Of a stretch of 33,384 nucleotides of DNA, positions 1 through 11,721 are shown in pieces (position 1 is the stretch's first letter; every line of letters begins with the position of its first letter). The stretch is from Saccoglossus kowalevskii (Eukaryota; Hemichordata; Enteropneusta; Harrimaniidae): positions 576,131 through 609,514 of the forward strand of contig NW_003110974.1 in NCBI RefSeq assembly GCF_000003605.2, given 5' to 3'. Below the pieces are notes generated by a model. It worked only from the letters and a program-made list of their open reading frames with translations, made no database searches and was not told where the DNA came from. A program made the translations under genes and the position numbers.

Positions 1-3000
1 GAAAACAATACAATTGGCTTATTCCTAGTTCTGTTTTACTCTGCAGTGTTTGAAAAGATGTCAAGGATACTATTTTAGAATCCACCTCATGCGTCTGCTT
101 AAAGGTCCTAGGACTAGATCGTGTTATGTTTGCTGTAAAGAAGTGAAAACATGTAGGTAACGGGCAGTAAAGTTAAATGAATAGCATGATAAACACCACA
201 GTTATAAAGATGAACTGGATGCCTTACATCAATTGATGTATGACATGCATCATAACACTAAAAGCATACATGGGGGAAAACATCAAAGGACAGGCATGCG
301 AAATTGGAGCCACTGGATCTACGAGGTGTTCAGAATCAGATGAATGTACAAAAAACGTGTTAGAAAAACACACTGCTTAAAGTAAGTATTTACCTTCCGT
401 CTGATCTAAAAATAACACTGACGCCTTGCCCTACAAACGATAACGGGGTAAACTAGTCTTAAAACAGTTAACAAACATATGATACGTTTGAAATTGATTG
501 CGCTGCTCTACATGGAGGGCTGAAACAGAACACTTGAATTAGCAATATAGAGTGGGTAGGTCCTATATTCCAAGGTGGTCAGATGGCAAATACGAAAGCA
601 AACCAGCAACCGCTCTCAAAAGATAAATACATCTTAATACTTTCAACTGTGTAAATTTCACTGTTTGCTCAGTCGTCAAATTGACCAATAGAATCGTAAC
701 TTTCAAGTAGTAACACAATCAAATGTCGCGATTTGGTGTGCGTGAGCTGTTGTATATTTTGCATTATCTGTGTTGCCATTTTATTCCCATTTACTTTTTA
801 GGGGGAGGAATTAGGGTAGCGGAAGCTATTGCATAATACATTTTTGGCTTGTTTTTGTCATTGTTTTGAGGTTTGAAACATTGTTAATTATTTATAAATA
901 GCCACTGCTTAATAATTAGATTTATATTCCAAGAATGGATGGTTGAAAGCAAGTTTCACCTATCTAGCATATTCATATAGAATGGTGATACATTGTCTTT
1001 AATGACAAGTGTGAGTGGATTTATGTATGTACATGCCTGGTGTCACAGATGAAGTATCAAAGCAGGAGAGAAGAGATTGATTCCACAGTGTCAAATAGGA
1101 AATCCAGTCGTAGCGTTCATAATCTGTCAAACGATATGACAGGAACACTAGCTATACTACAGCCCTTCATCTTTGTTTTAGTCTTACATAAGTAAATCAA
1201 ATTTAATGTTATCACCAAAACAACCAGGTCTATAGATGTCGTACGTAATGACTTATTCACAGCACCAAGTACTGTGCCTGTTGCTGAATCTGAAGTCACT
1301 ACAATACATGTGATTGCTGCTATGAGACAAAGACAAGAGTACATAATCCGTCAAAACGTCTTTGTTACAAGCGTGTGCTGCAACATTGGTGCATATTGTG
1401 TATATTTGCAGTCTTTGGTGTTTAGTGTTGCAGTAACAACTTGAAGTTACATCCAGTGTGGCAGAGCCTGCCCGACTTTCCCTGAAAAGACACCCTATAC
1501 ACTAGCAAAAGACCTTCCGAAAGTTCGTGATAATCGAGAAGAACATTCTACCGAGGAAGCATAAATCGCCCGCATGTGTACCCTTGTACAGAACACTGGC
1601 CACGTCTTATCTCTTATAATATAGACTCGCATTTGAACACCTTATCATGGATTTAACAAATTGGCAAATAAAAATAGATGCAAAACAGCAATTATCGAAT
1701 TCCTCATTACAACAGGAATGCGAAGTCTTGGATAAAATGAACACCCAATCATTAGACGCATGTTTTGCGTAGAAATAAACCTTTGAATAATTTAGAGAGA
1801 ATACAACGCAAAATGGTATCTTAAATAATATAATGCATAATCATGTATTCATGATACCACCAATTCTGGCCTTCGAAGTTGTCTGTATATATACGTGTAG
1901 AACAAAATATGTCATGTAATCACAGTGTGTTGCCTGTATTTAGAATACAGCCAGCCAGCCCCATATGTCACCATATATTACATTCATCTATTTTACACAT
2001 TGATACAATGCAGTTGTAAAGTCGCAATCTCTACAATCTGATTAAATCTAATCCTAAAGCCCAAACTCCATAGAAGAACAACCTCCATAGAAGATATCAA
2101 AAAAATATGCTTAATCATAATTAAACTTTAAAAAATGAACAATTAAAAGAATAAAAAGAAAGAAGTTATGACCGCTAATTTAAACAAGTTGATCAATTTT
2201 CTCTAATGAAAACCTTCCCACATTAATTCTTCAGATATAGAGATTCAACTCATCAACTTTGATACATTGGTTTAAGACATTTTTTCAAATTGAAAAAAAG
2301 TGTTATAATTTTGTGTGTTTAAGCTTGTAAATGCTTGTAATTTTCTTGTTTTATTCATCTGAGGGCAATGGCTAACACTTGAAATCGCTTATTAACGGGT
2401 TCTATATGACGCCGGGGAATGTCGGAGTCTACTCGCTGCTAGGTGTGAGACCTTATATACTGAGTTGGTTACCAGGTTCTAACCTATTTTATTCATTCAC
2501 TAATTTGTGTAATTTCTATTGTGTCAATTCTGGTGCAGTTTATTGTCCACTCAGTAAGTTAGTTTTTTTTTTTTGCATTTTTAGTGTTTCGTGGTGTTAT
2601 GTGTTTGTAATAATGGCGTCATATGTTATTGTTATGTTACTTCTACATGTATTACCATATATCATTAATCAATTCCTGCACGAGTGAGGAAGAAAATGAC
2701 CCAAAGACAGCATCTCTATCTCGTTAATTTGAACTGCGTTCTATCAATCTGCCGTTAGCGCTGTGTATACTGGGACACACTACTGACAGTACCCTTCCTT
2801 TCCGACCAACATTGCACTACAGGCAGAGTTATTATGTCATCACGTAAGGGTTATTCTTAGCCCCAACTGCAATTGTCTGAAGGAACTGTATTTCTGTGGC
2901 GATTTCTTTCAACTATTTCAGCGATGTTGTCTATTAATTCACATCTATTGGTAACTGAATGCTAAAAATTATTAATATAAATTATCACGTTGGCAATGCA

Positions 3001-5407
3001 AGACACTTGAAACGGCAATGAACGGTTTTTGACGAATTGATTTAAAATATGCAATAAATCTTATTACCATATGTCTGTCACCGTAAAGTTACAACGTGCT
3101 GTAATTTTGCGGTATTGCACTGGTATTTGTGAATTCTAAATATGGAACGATTACGTGCGTAACCGTCCTCTAATAATAAAAAAACAAGACAGCCCCCAGG
3201 GTTTGACTAGACCTCACACAAAGAAGTTCGCTAAATCTGTTATAAACTTTTTGTATTTCGGCATTCCCATAATGTGTCCTTGGGAGAAAAAATGTAATAA
3301 TAATGTCATTACGTAATAGTGTTATTACGATGATACCTTACTTTCTTTTAATGTACTCAAACAACTGTATTTTTTTACTTCTTCAACATTCACCCTTCTA
3401 GATTCTTAAAAATGAAATCAAATTGTCTCCACTTAACCGCTCTCCTGGGATAAATATTATTTTGAGGTTCTACAGTGAGTAAATGGCCTCGATACAACAA
3501 GACCATTTCGAAAGAATTAATCGAAGCATGTAATATTATAGGCAGTGTTACCTGCTTCGAGAAAAAAAAAACTGCTGTGAATAAATGTTGCTATACTGTC
3601 ATGTATTCATATAACGTTTACATACGATGTGTACATATTTGAGGTTGTGCTTAAAAACGGGTTTGGTATACATTTTTGTTTATTAGTGATATATTAAAAG
3701 GGGAAACGTCCATAAAAGTATTATAAAACCAAGAGTACTCTGTAATTCCACGTCTCAGTATCATAACATGTAATACAATGACGACTAGACGCTGAAGAGG
3801 ATTGTTGTCTGTCGACAATAAATTGATAAATCTGGTAGTTGTGGGCGGAGCAAATAAAAGATGTGGTATATAAATGGTACTGAGAGTTTGAAAAAAAAAA
3901 TTACAAACTAATATAAAATAAGAATTTTCTTTTTGGTATTTATCATATAACTCACAGAGTCTACCCACTAGTTCGGAGGAACCTCTGTCTGTTTCACTTC
4001 TTAAACAATGCTTATACGTGCCCGTTTTGACGACAAATTATATCATTCTCGATAAGCATCGAGTTTGCTCATGCTACATAACTCTGCTTGCCATTTAAAA
4101 TGTTGATTGTTTTTAAATCTTACAAGAAAGGTTTTTACAAATACATTATTATACAATATTACTCACTTCTTGAGTATTCCAACATTCTGTTTTGTTACAT
4201 AGAAATAGTAGATTTAGGATGTTTAAGACCAAAGTGTGACGTGTTCTTGTTGCTGATTTTTTTTCTATATTATATAGCATATATAACATTTATTTGGCGA
4301 TGTTGAATTTTGCATGCAAATGAACTTTTGCAAATTTGCAAATGAACTTGATCCAGCGTTTTGCTGTAAACAGGAAAATTAGGTAACAAATTACTCTGCC
4401 AACAGATACGTGACTCTTGTGGCGAGTAGATATTCTAGGAGCATACTAATAAAAAAAAGTTGTTACAATGACATTATACTTGAAAATTAGTCCGTTAAAC
4501 ACAAAAAACGTATCAAATATCACCCCTCTAGGTTCTGTTTTATAGTTTGCATGTTATGTGATTTGTGTAGAAAAATATAGTTTTCACTATAAGACGTTTG
4601 CGTTTAAAGGTTAAACATGTATGTTGTACCCTTTCCACTCTATCTAATTATTTATATAATACATGAATATTCAGGTTTTAAGATATCATATATGTCACGT
4701 TTAAAAGGTATAACTAAAAATATATCAACTTATTTGGATACGCATTACAACGTATCGGTATTCACTTATAGCGGAATTCGTTACGACTATTGTGTATTAT
4801 GGGTATTAATAGGTATTATGACAGCCGTTTGTGGACATTTCCATGGATACCTAATATAGTAAGTTTTTTTAAGCAATGGCATTGGCAAAGTCAGTGTGAA
4901 TATTATCCCAATGTGTGTTTTATTGATAGCCATTGCAAGCGTATGTGTGAGAATATATATATAGGTTGGTGACACAAGATTTACCTGGAACAAATCTATG
5001 TTAATTAGGTAAGATGAAGTTGTAGAGAAAGTAAATTAATTGGTATACAATTGCTTCATGGATTTTTGACAATCATGGTAAACTAGTTATCGTTCTATAG
5101 TTTTCAGCATTGTACCGGCAGACTTGGAAATACACCTTCATTATTTGGACGAGTAAACAAGATATTGAGTACGGCACGCTCACATGAACATTTGCTCAAA
5201 AAATAAGTTAGGAATGTCATCACATCTTATTACTTTGCTAGTTGAAATATAGAGGTGCAATTTGCATATCAAATGGTCATTCCGTCAGTCGACACGCGTG
5301 AGAAGTCAACTAAAGTACCCCTGAGTGGCGATGGGGAATTGTAGAATCAATCACTTATTAAATAGGACTATGTGAAAACAATTCTCATGAGAGTCTCTGA
5401 TCGCCAA

Positions 5408-5432
5408 AGACGCACTTTGCCATTGTGCGTCT
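5408..5432. repeat. Perfect 8-bp hairpin
   Basis: AGACGCAC and GTGCGTCT are perfect inverted arms separated by the 9-base loop TTTGCCATT. The stem is G+C-rich in an A+T-rich background. No gene flanks it, and no tRNA- or snRNA-like structure extends it, so its role is unknown. Confidence 0.6.
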
Positions 5433-6081
5433 ATCCCAATAAAATACCAAATTTTCGTAATCGGCGCTAAACACATTTTCTCTATTATTACAAATGACTT
5501 CTCTTTAAAAACTACGACTGATACATGTATGATTGATAACAACTCACACCAATGTCATTGATAATTGCTTTCAGTGACGTTGACATTAAACAATATATCT
5601 AAACTATTTTTATTGCGTAGAAAAAAAAATGTGTTATTGCGGGGTCATAATCGGTTTATGTAAACCTTCAAAATCCGGATTACACCCACACATGTGTGAT
5701 ACACATTGTTATTGCGTTGTGTATATTCAAAGAAGCATCATCAGGACATATATAGTCCGGTTGTTAGGTTCTGTGGTTCTTCATCTTTCATATACAATTA
5801 TCTTATTTCACCCGAGTGCGTTCCATGAGATACTTAACTTTTTTTCTCGAGATCAACCTTAATATTACATATTCGACAATCATGTCAGTTATGCACATTA
5901 AATATTAATTAGGAACTGTATTCATCGAGGTTTCGAATATCTATTAAAATATCGAGTGTTCAATTCCGAGTGTGCTTCATACATACTTATTTTCATAACA
6001 GGTGGCCAACGCGCATTGTTTAATAACAATAATAAACAGTTATACATCCCGAGTTCACACAGATGTCATTAGGGGACATGA

Positions 6082-6139
6082 ACCATGGAAATAAAATTAT
6101 TTAAATACACCACGTCATGACACTCATAGTTTCCATGGT
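6082..6139. repeat. 10-bp inverted repeat pair with CCATGG cores
   Basis: ACCATGGAAA at 6082-6091 is matched by its exact reverse complement TTTCCATGGT at 6130-6139, with a 38-base A+T-rich spacer. I see no terminal-repeat transposon around it and no target-site duplication, so it is recorded only as an inverted repeat. Confidence 0.55.
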
Positions 6140-8386
6140 ACTAGTACATTATAAGGAAGAAATGAAATAATTTAGAGAAGTATTCAACAACGTTAAACTT
6201 GAGTTTTGCTTTAAATGTCACTGACCTTCAGTGTAATACCTGTTCTATGTGATACAGCCATTGATATTCAACCCTCGATATCCGAAATGCTAGTTACAGT
6301 CCATATCCAAAGATACCAACACACGACTCACTTGAAGATTCCGCAATATTCCGTAACAGTTTGAATTATTTAAATATTAATGTTACTGGTAATTTCAGAC
6401 ATTAACAAACGTGCGTTTTTGTGTTAAGTTTAATGGCATGAATTGATTTCGCCTTTTTTAATTCTCCCAAACAAGCGCGGAATTAGGTTCCTTATTAGAT
6501 CGGGTCGGCAAATTGTCATAAAATATAACTCCGCTGAATTACTTCCAAAGTTAGTAAAATGTTATTATTGTGTTCCTAAAATCGTAAATATAATGATTTC
6601 TTCCGAATTCAGAAATATTTTAGCGATTTTCAAAGAATACGATATGAGAATCTTTCTCAAAGGCGGAGAATATATGAAAATCCGATATCACACTGTCACT
6701 CATAAATGATTAGAGACCCTCTATGCATCGTCTTACAAGAGAAACCCTGCCATATAACACGAATAGTCCGTCACGTGACGAGGTATTACTTACGTTTTAG
6801 TCATATTATACGATGCAGCATTGTTCCGTTTATGCGAAGGACGCTGCATTCACGGATATGACGGCATTATTCATTGACAACTACTCTTCGTCTTTATTCA
6901 TAATGCATCACGATGTCAAAACCCATGAGTGTATGTAACAAAATATTGCTTTGGATCACGTTCCACGTATTCCGTAGGTACTTATATCGTAACCTCTTAG
7001 TGCAAGACTCGTACTGATTCGGATCGATGATGCGCGTAACGAAAGCCATTCTGTCAAATAGATGCAATAATGGTATTGAAATACATCTGAAACTAAAATA
7101 TTCGATTGCAATATTAAATGAACTGACATAATGTAATGGTTTTGTTTATTATTCTAGTTTCGTAACATAAGTGACTCTTTAAATCGGAGAGGATTTCCCT
7201 ATCTTATCTTCAAAATGAACTAATGTAATGGTTTCGTATTGTTGATGAGTATTCAATGTTATCCAAAGCTTTCGCATGTTAAGATCCCATCCCATTCCAT
7301 CCAACTGTTCACAATGTACAACGCTTTTCAGGAAAATTGCGTCACAGATTCGTGGCCCTTATATTTGTGATATACACAAAATAATGCGTAAATAACCCTT
7401 TCCCAACAAGAGAGTTTACAAAAGGTAAGGAAAATTGCAGCTAATGCCTTTTTAATAATCTGAGCATTTAGAACACTCCACGTTTTGGATATATCAATAG
7501 ATGAAAATGTGAAGTTTGTCTGTGTTCTGTATAAGTTCTATTTGTCATTCTGTTCAAAATTATACCTTTTAGCAAGCATATGTTATGAGTAGAAAGGCGT
7601 ACTTAAAATGACGTAGGCGATGCGGTTTTGAAAGCGTCCAATTATCCATAACATAGTTGCTTCGCAGTGCCCCCTGGGTATGATTGGCAAAAGAAAACAC
7701 GCAATCGTCAACAGGAATCCATTCTTCATAGTCACAATCCGTCGAGCAAGTCAAAACGATAATAGAAGTGTCTTTTATCTTGATTTCCAGCAGCCGTTGT
7801 GTGTCTTGCCCACCACAATTTCCACAGTTTGTTTGATACGAATATAATCAAGAACAGACAGACGGTAAGACCATATGTGTTTATATAGAAAACATTTTTT
7901 TATATTGAATCAAAAGCCATTTGTCGAAGTATACTGTAATGTACTCACATTTAAACAAGGTGGCTACGTTCAAACAAATACGAAAACAGTATTTCTCATT
8001 GCTCATTACCAAAATAACTGAGTATGTCTGGCTCTAATTAGGCATTTAATATACTACAATAATTAAAATAATAAACAATCTACTAAACTTAATTTGAAAA
8101 TAAATGGCTTACGGAATTCCGACTTATCGAGGCTGTCATTTAGTCACCCAACAGGGAATCTTCTGTACGTATCTCTGCGCCAAAAGACATACACAACTCA
8201 TTGCGCAGTTTTTAAGATAAGTAGTTTGGTAGTTTATTACATTAAACTTTCATTTGTCATCATACCTTCTCGAATATTACGTTATATTCGCTCATGTACT
8301 GAACAAAATGTGCAGACTCAAATGCTCATAATATTGTATGTCTTAATGTAGACAGCCATGCACAAAACACACTACCATAGTGCATA

Positions 8387-8542
8387 TGCCCGTGCCGAGT
8401 GAATGCAGTGACCGAGTAAAGACGACTAAGCAATATCACCTTAATTGACGAATGCCATATTTATTCGACCACGATAGGTAATTTCTAATACATGAACTTT
8501 GACCGAGTATGTAATAACATAACAAGCGTTTATATACCAACA
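8387..8542 (-). repeat. Gypsy 3' LTR (left copy)
   Basis: This ~156 bp segment matches 11722-11881. The clearest shared blocks are GTGCC.AGT.AATGC, GAGTAAAGACGACTA (TAGTAAAGACGACTA in the other copy) and GCCATATTTATTC.ACCACG. On the plus strand it begins TG (8387) and ends CA (8542), the usual LTR termini. On the element's strand a TATATAA at about 8529-8535 lies close to the LTR start and would serve as a promoter TATA box. A polypurine tract abuts its inner edge. Confidence 0.78.
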
Positions 8543-8554
8543 TCCCCTTTTCTC
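8543..8554 (-). other. Polypurine tract of the Gypsy element
   Basis: On the minus strand the sequence just upstream of the 3' LTR reads GAGAAAAGGGGA. This is the position and composition expected of the plus-strand-priming polypurine tract. It fixes the inner end of the left LTR at 8542. Confidence 0.7.
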
Positions 8555-8944
8555 AGTTCACGTATACAATATAATCATCTTCTTTTCTCTAAAGTAGAAT
8601 ATCTGTGACAGAGAAAGTCTTCCAGCAAAAAACACTTAGTGAAGTAGACTAATAATAATTCTAAACACTAACATTGTTTCACTAGATACATACCAAACAG
8701 ACTATATCAGTCCATAACAACACATTTTTTTTAGTTGACAGGGGAAACAATGATTATTCCACTTCTTGAAAAAACATGTTGATGTGTATGATTTAGAGTA
8801 GTGACATCAGTGATAAACACTGGGGGTGTATGTATGACTGGTGTTACTGTTGCACTTGATTACAATAGAGTAGTCACAGTAACTGGTCTAGAAAGTAGTG
8901 TCAAATTATATGTCATGACATCATTTGTTATTGTTTGCGATTCT

Positions 8945-9690
8945 GTTTTGTATGGATCTATGTGAATGAATTTGTGATTTCATCTATATAGACGACCATC
9001 ATCCAGTTCAACTAGATATAAGCATGGACTGATTTAATGCAATCATATGAATGGTTCCTTTCTCCATGTTGATTTGGGTATTGTAGGCAGTAATATAATA
9101 CACTCGCCAATTTCTATTTCCGGCAGCGACTTAGCATGTCTGTCATAGGAAGCTTTAGCTTTCTGTCTACTTATTTTGATAATAACAGTGATTATGTTTC
9201 TTGTCCTTCTATACGAGTTTCTATACAGGATTACTTCTTATTATTTCTAATTTAATATTTTGACAGCACTTTACACTTTACGCTGTTTAGTGGAGAGATT
9301 GTTACATATTTAAATTCCCTTTCTTGTTTGAATGTTGAAAGCCCTTCACTAATATATTGAAGTCCATTGTAACTCAGTCCATTGTAATATCAGCAATGCC
9401 ATGTCTAGCAATGTGAGATTTAGTAGCTTTAATGACAGCTTCAGACAGACTGTTAAGTAGTTGCAATTGAAAGTAACCACTATCGTAATCAACCACAACT
9501 AGTAAACAAATGTTGTCCAACCAAAGTGTGTTTCATATCTTATGTCACTGTGTCATTAACGGTATTTTTATTGTTTTGCAAGAGTTTTTGCAGAATCCAC
9601 ATGGTTTAACTTTCTCTGCAATTTCTCTTCCCATTCCTAGTCAATATAGAAGACCACGAACTGGACCCAAATGACTAGATTGAGCTCTAT
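8945..9690 (-). pseudogene. Gypsy integrase remnant (zinc finger, core, C-terminal domain)
   Basis: Reading the minus strand from 9690 down, three integrase blocks are visible in shifting frames. Near 9690-9583 there is a zinc-binding region with SSHLG, an LGMGREI block and the CGFC cysteines. Near 9500-9380 there is a core block with VVVDYDSGYF, carrying the first core Asp, then KSHIARHGIADI. Near 9165-8945 there is a C-terminal block with YDRHAKSLPEI followed by VELDDGRLYR. These match Ty3/Gypsy integrases, which join element cDNA to host DNA in the nucleus. The second catalytic Asp region after IARHGIADI is not recognisable, and several in-frame stops are present, so no active enzyme is encoded. 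Confidence 0.85.
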
Positions 9691-9759
9691 CAATTAGTTT
9701 TTCGGCCTCATTTAAGTGGGTATCATTGACAATTTCAACTTCATATGCTTGGTTTACTT

Positions 9760-10240
9760 ATTTTTGAATTTATTCTTTTTCGATTTCAAATTGAACTCAT
9801 GTGCTAATTTCGCCAATTTCAAACAATTCTTGTCATGATCTCTGTGCGTCTTGAATACCATCTAGTCTTTTGAGCACTTTATTTTGAAGACGTTGATACT
9901 CCATCAGAGCGGAGTTTTTTGTGGCATTCTATGGTAATGGTAACTGCCAAAAAGTCTCCTCATTTTTGTAAGGCATAAAGTTTCATCATTCAATTTGACT
10001 TGGAAAAAACTGTTGTGCATTCAGTAATTTATGTAATAGCTCATCCACATTTGGCATTCGATATTTGGCCCTCGATTCAGATCTCTTGGATCAATTCATA
10101 CTGTTGGTCAGGCACTGGTTGTTTTTCCATTTGTCAATTGTCGCCTTTAATTTCACCTTGGACAGTACTGGAGTAGAGGATGTAGAAATAGTTTAATAGA
10201 TGTGTCAATTAATAGATTCACGTGGAAGACAACTTAAACC
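9760..10240 (-). pseudogene. Gypsy reverse transcriptase remnant, catalytic block deleted
   Basis: On the minus strand, the sequence after the protease linker gives a KVKLKATIDKW block (about 10160-10130), then a RMPNVDELLHKL block at 10060-10003. It continues with ETFWQLPLP and, at about 9840-9766, HDKNCLKLAKLAHEFNLK. These are the N-terminal palm/fingers and the post-catalytic 'EEHD..' region of Gypsy RT. RMPNVDELL and HDKNC are about 72 codons apart, where family members need roughly 95-100, and no Y/F-x-DD motif is found. The active site is therefore deleted. The remnant spans at least three frames. Confidence 0.82.
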
Positions 10241-10590
10241 ATTGAACAATTCGTCATATTGACTGATAATTTCCTCTCTGATGATTGGTCCCTAGGGTTG
10301 ATTTATAGACATATATACATTGCGCAGTGATAATCACGGTATTAAAACAGGTATTACCATCTATGATTGGCCAATGAGCTTCCTCCAATATATCAACAAC
10401 TAGTCTGACAACCAACGTGTAAGTTCCGGAGAGGAAAACAACACTGCCGTCATGTACTAGTAGTTGGAGTTTCCTTTTTAGAGAATGTACTTTAACATTA
10501 CCTGTCTGTACAATAATCTGAGTATACCATAGCACTACAAGTGGTACCTGTATCCAACTGCACTGTCTTTGTACATGAGTTATCAGTATG
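10240..10590 (-). pseudogene. Gypsy aspartic protease remnant with DTG motif and linker to RT
   Basis: VQLDTGTTCSAM is readable on the minus strand, with the DTG codons at 10554-10546. This is the retropepsin active-site motif in its usual 'LDTGA.C' setting. About 180-200 bases downstream the frame reads HWPIIDGNTCFN, the flap and second-half region of Gypsy proteases. Then QYDELFNGLSCLPRE at about 10262-10218 is the conserved linker that precedes RT. At least two frame changes separate these blocks. The role in a live element is maturation of Gag-Pol, but here it is broken. Confidence 0.85.
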
Positions 10591-10699
10591 AAAAGTTTAT
10601 GGTATCATAAATTAAGAGCTGTTCCTAATGTTTTATATTGCAGCTATTTGAGGAATTTTAAATGTATATATTTATGAATCCTTATCATATTTATCTTGT

Positions 10700-11446
10700 C
10701 CAGTAGTATAATTTACTTTCTTCTTTATTCTTAGTCAGGCAAACAGTGATTTTACTTACGACATTTATTGAATGTTTTACCATATGCTGGTCATTTGGAT
10801 TTATCCATTTCAGGATTTCCACTACAATAGTTCCATCTAATGGCTGTATATTTATTTCTGAATTCTCTTTTCGCGTGTTTGTTACCATGATATTTTCTGC
10901 TTGTTGCATGTACTGTATCATGAGTAACAATTGCTGCACATCGTATCTGATCTTTGTGTAGTTTTGACAACTAGTTTTCACGAAGGGATACATCTGGTAC
11001 AGGTTGTCCCTTCAGTAATCTATCTCTTGTGGGTGTATCATGTGTATCTTTCATGAGACTTTCACAAAGATTGTAAAATTCCCAAGTTTCTACTACGTAA
11101 TCTCACAACATATTGATCCACAGATTCATGTTCTGTTTGATTAGCGTAACCAAACTTCACTCTCTCGAACAAATGATGTTTTTGAGGCATGAAATATTCA
11201 TCATTTTTTATTCAGAATTCTCTTAGGAACTTGTTTATCAGCTTCAGAAAATGTTGTTTGGCTGATCATTATTTTTATACAATGCAGTCTCATGACACTA
11301 CATAACGCACCTGCCTGAATAAGATTATCCTTCAACTCATTGCCCATAGCATGATATTGCCATGATACCTTGAAATCCTTTCATTTTATCGAGAATTCAC
11401 GCTTCATATTCATGGGTTGCGGCGCTGGTATTTGATTTGTTGTCAT
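10700..11446 (-). pseudogene. Gypsy gag remnant with zinc-knuckle relic
   Basis: A likely original start ATG lies at 11446-11444 on the minus strand, beginning MTTNQIPAPQPMN. An in-frame TGA follows about 21 codons later, just before KDFKVSWQYHAMGNELKD, a typical Gypsy capsid start. After a one-base shift come EYFMPQKHHLFERVKFGYANQ, then SVDQYVVRLRS and SLMKDTHDTPTRDRLLKG, the conserved capsid C-terminal region. Near 10790-10738 a PAYGKTFNKCRK...NHC stretch looks like a decayed CCHC zinc knuckle. Stops and at least two frameshifts rule out a functional protein. Confidence 0.83.
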
Positions 11447-11703
11447 GTTAAATCAATCCAAATATACACGATTAAAAGATTGACTGTATTAATGACAGTA
11501 CTAACGATTGACGTTAAACAACACAGTTGAATCCCAGTTATCTTAGCTGCTGTGATACGATTCCACGACGCGGTAATATTTCAAACAATTATAGTACGAT
11601 TTTCAACAACTCATGTGCATATCGTGTGTTCTGTAAACTTCCTTGATTATGTTTTAGTACTTTGATGAATACAAACCATCTTCAGTTCAAATTTGTGTAA
11701 ATG

Positions 11704-11721
11704 CCGACGATTTTGACACCA
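11704..11721 (-). other. tRNA primer-binding site of the Gypsy element
   Basis: On the minus strand the 18 bases after the 5' LTR begin TGGTGTCAAAA. They start with TGG, as expected for pairing with a tRNA CCA end, and resemble the TGGTGTC-type sites of many Gypsy elements. It directly abuts the LTR end (ACA, 11722-11724 on plus). I cannot name the tRNA with certainty. Confidence 0.68.

Larger units (their letters stand above)
1..8357. other. Long gene-free A+T-rich stretch
   Basis: I read both strands here and recognise no protein family, RNA gene or large repeat. The open frames are short (under about 105 codons), low in complexity and typical of chance frames at this base composition. Items worth locating: a direct repeat of about 20 bases containing ATGCAAAT-like octamers around 4311-4350; an 8-bp hairpin at 5408-5432; a 10-bp inverted repeat at 6082/6130; a small diverged duplication around 7118-7145 and 7212-7240 (shared core taatgtaatggttt); and a cysteine-rich stop-free minus-strand frame near 7565-7840. 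The stretch could be intergenic DNA or a large intron. Confidence 0.6.

Noticed and set aside
1461-1560. Short hydrophilic frame (ACPTFPEKTPYTLAKDLPKV...) as an exon
   Set aside because: About 35 codons only, no flanking splice signals of quality, no recognised family.
10254-10993. Minus-strand frames of 93 and 100 codons as independent genes
   Set aside because: They overlap the protease/linker and the gag zinc-knuckle regions of the Gypsy fossil, partly in shifted frames.
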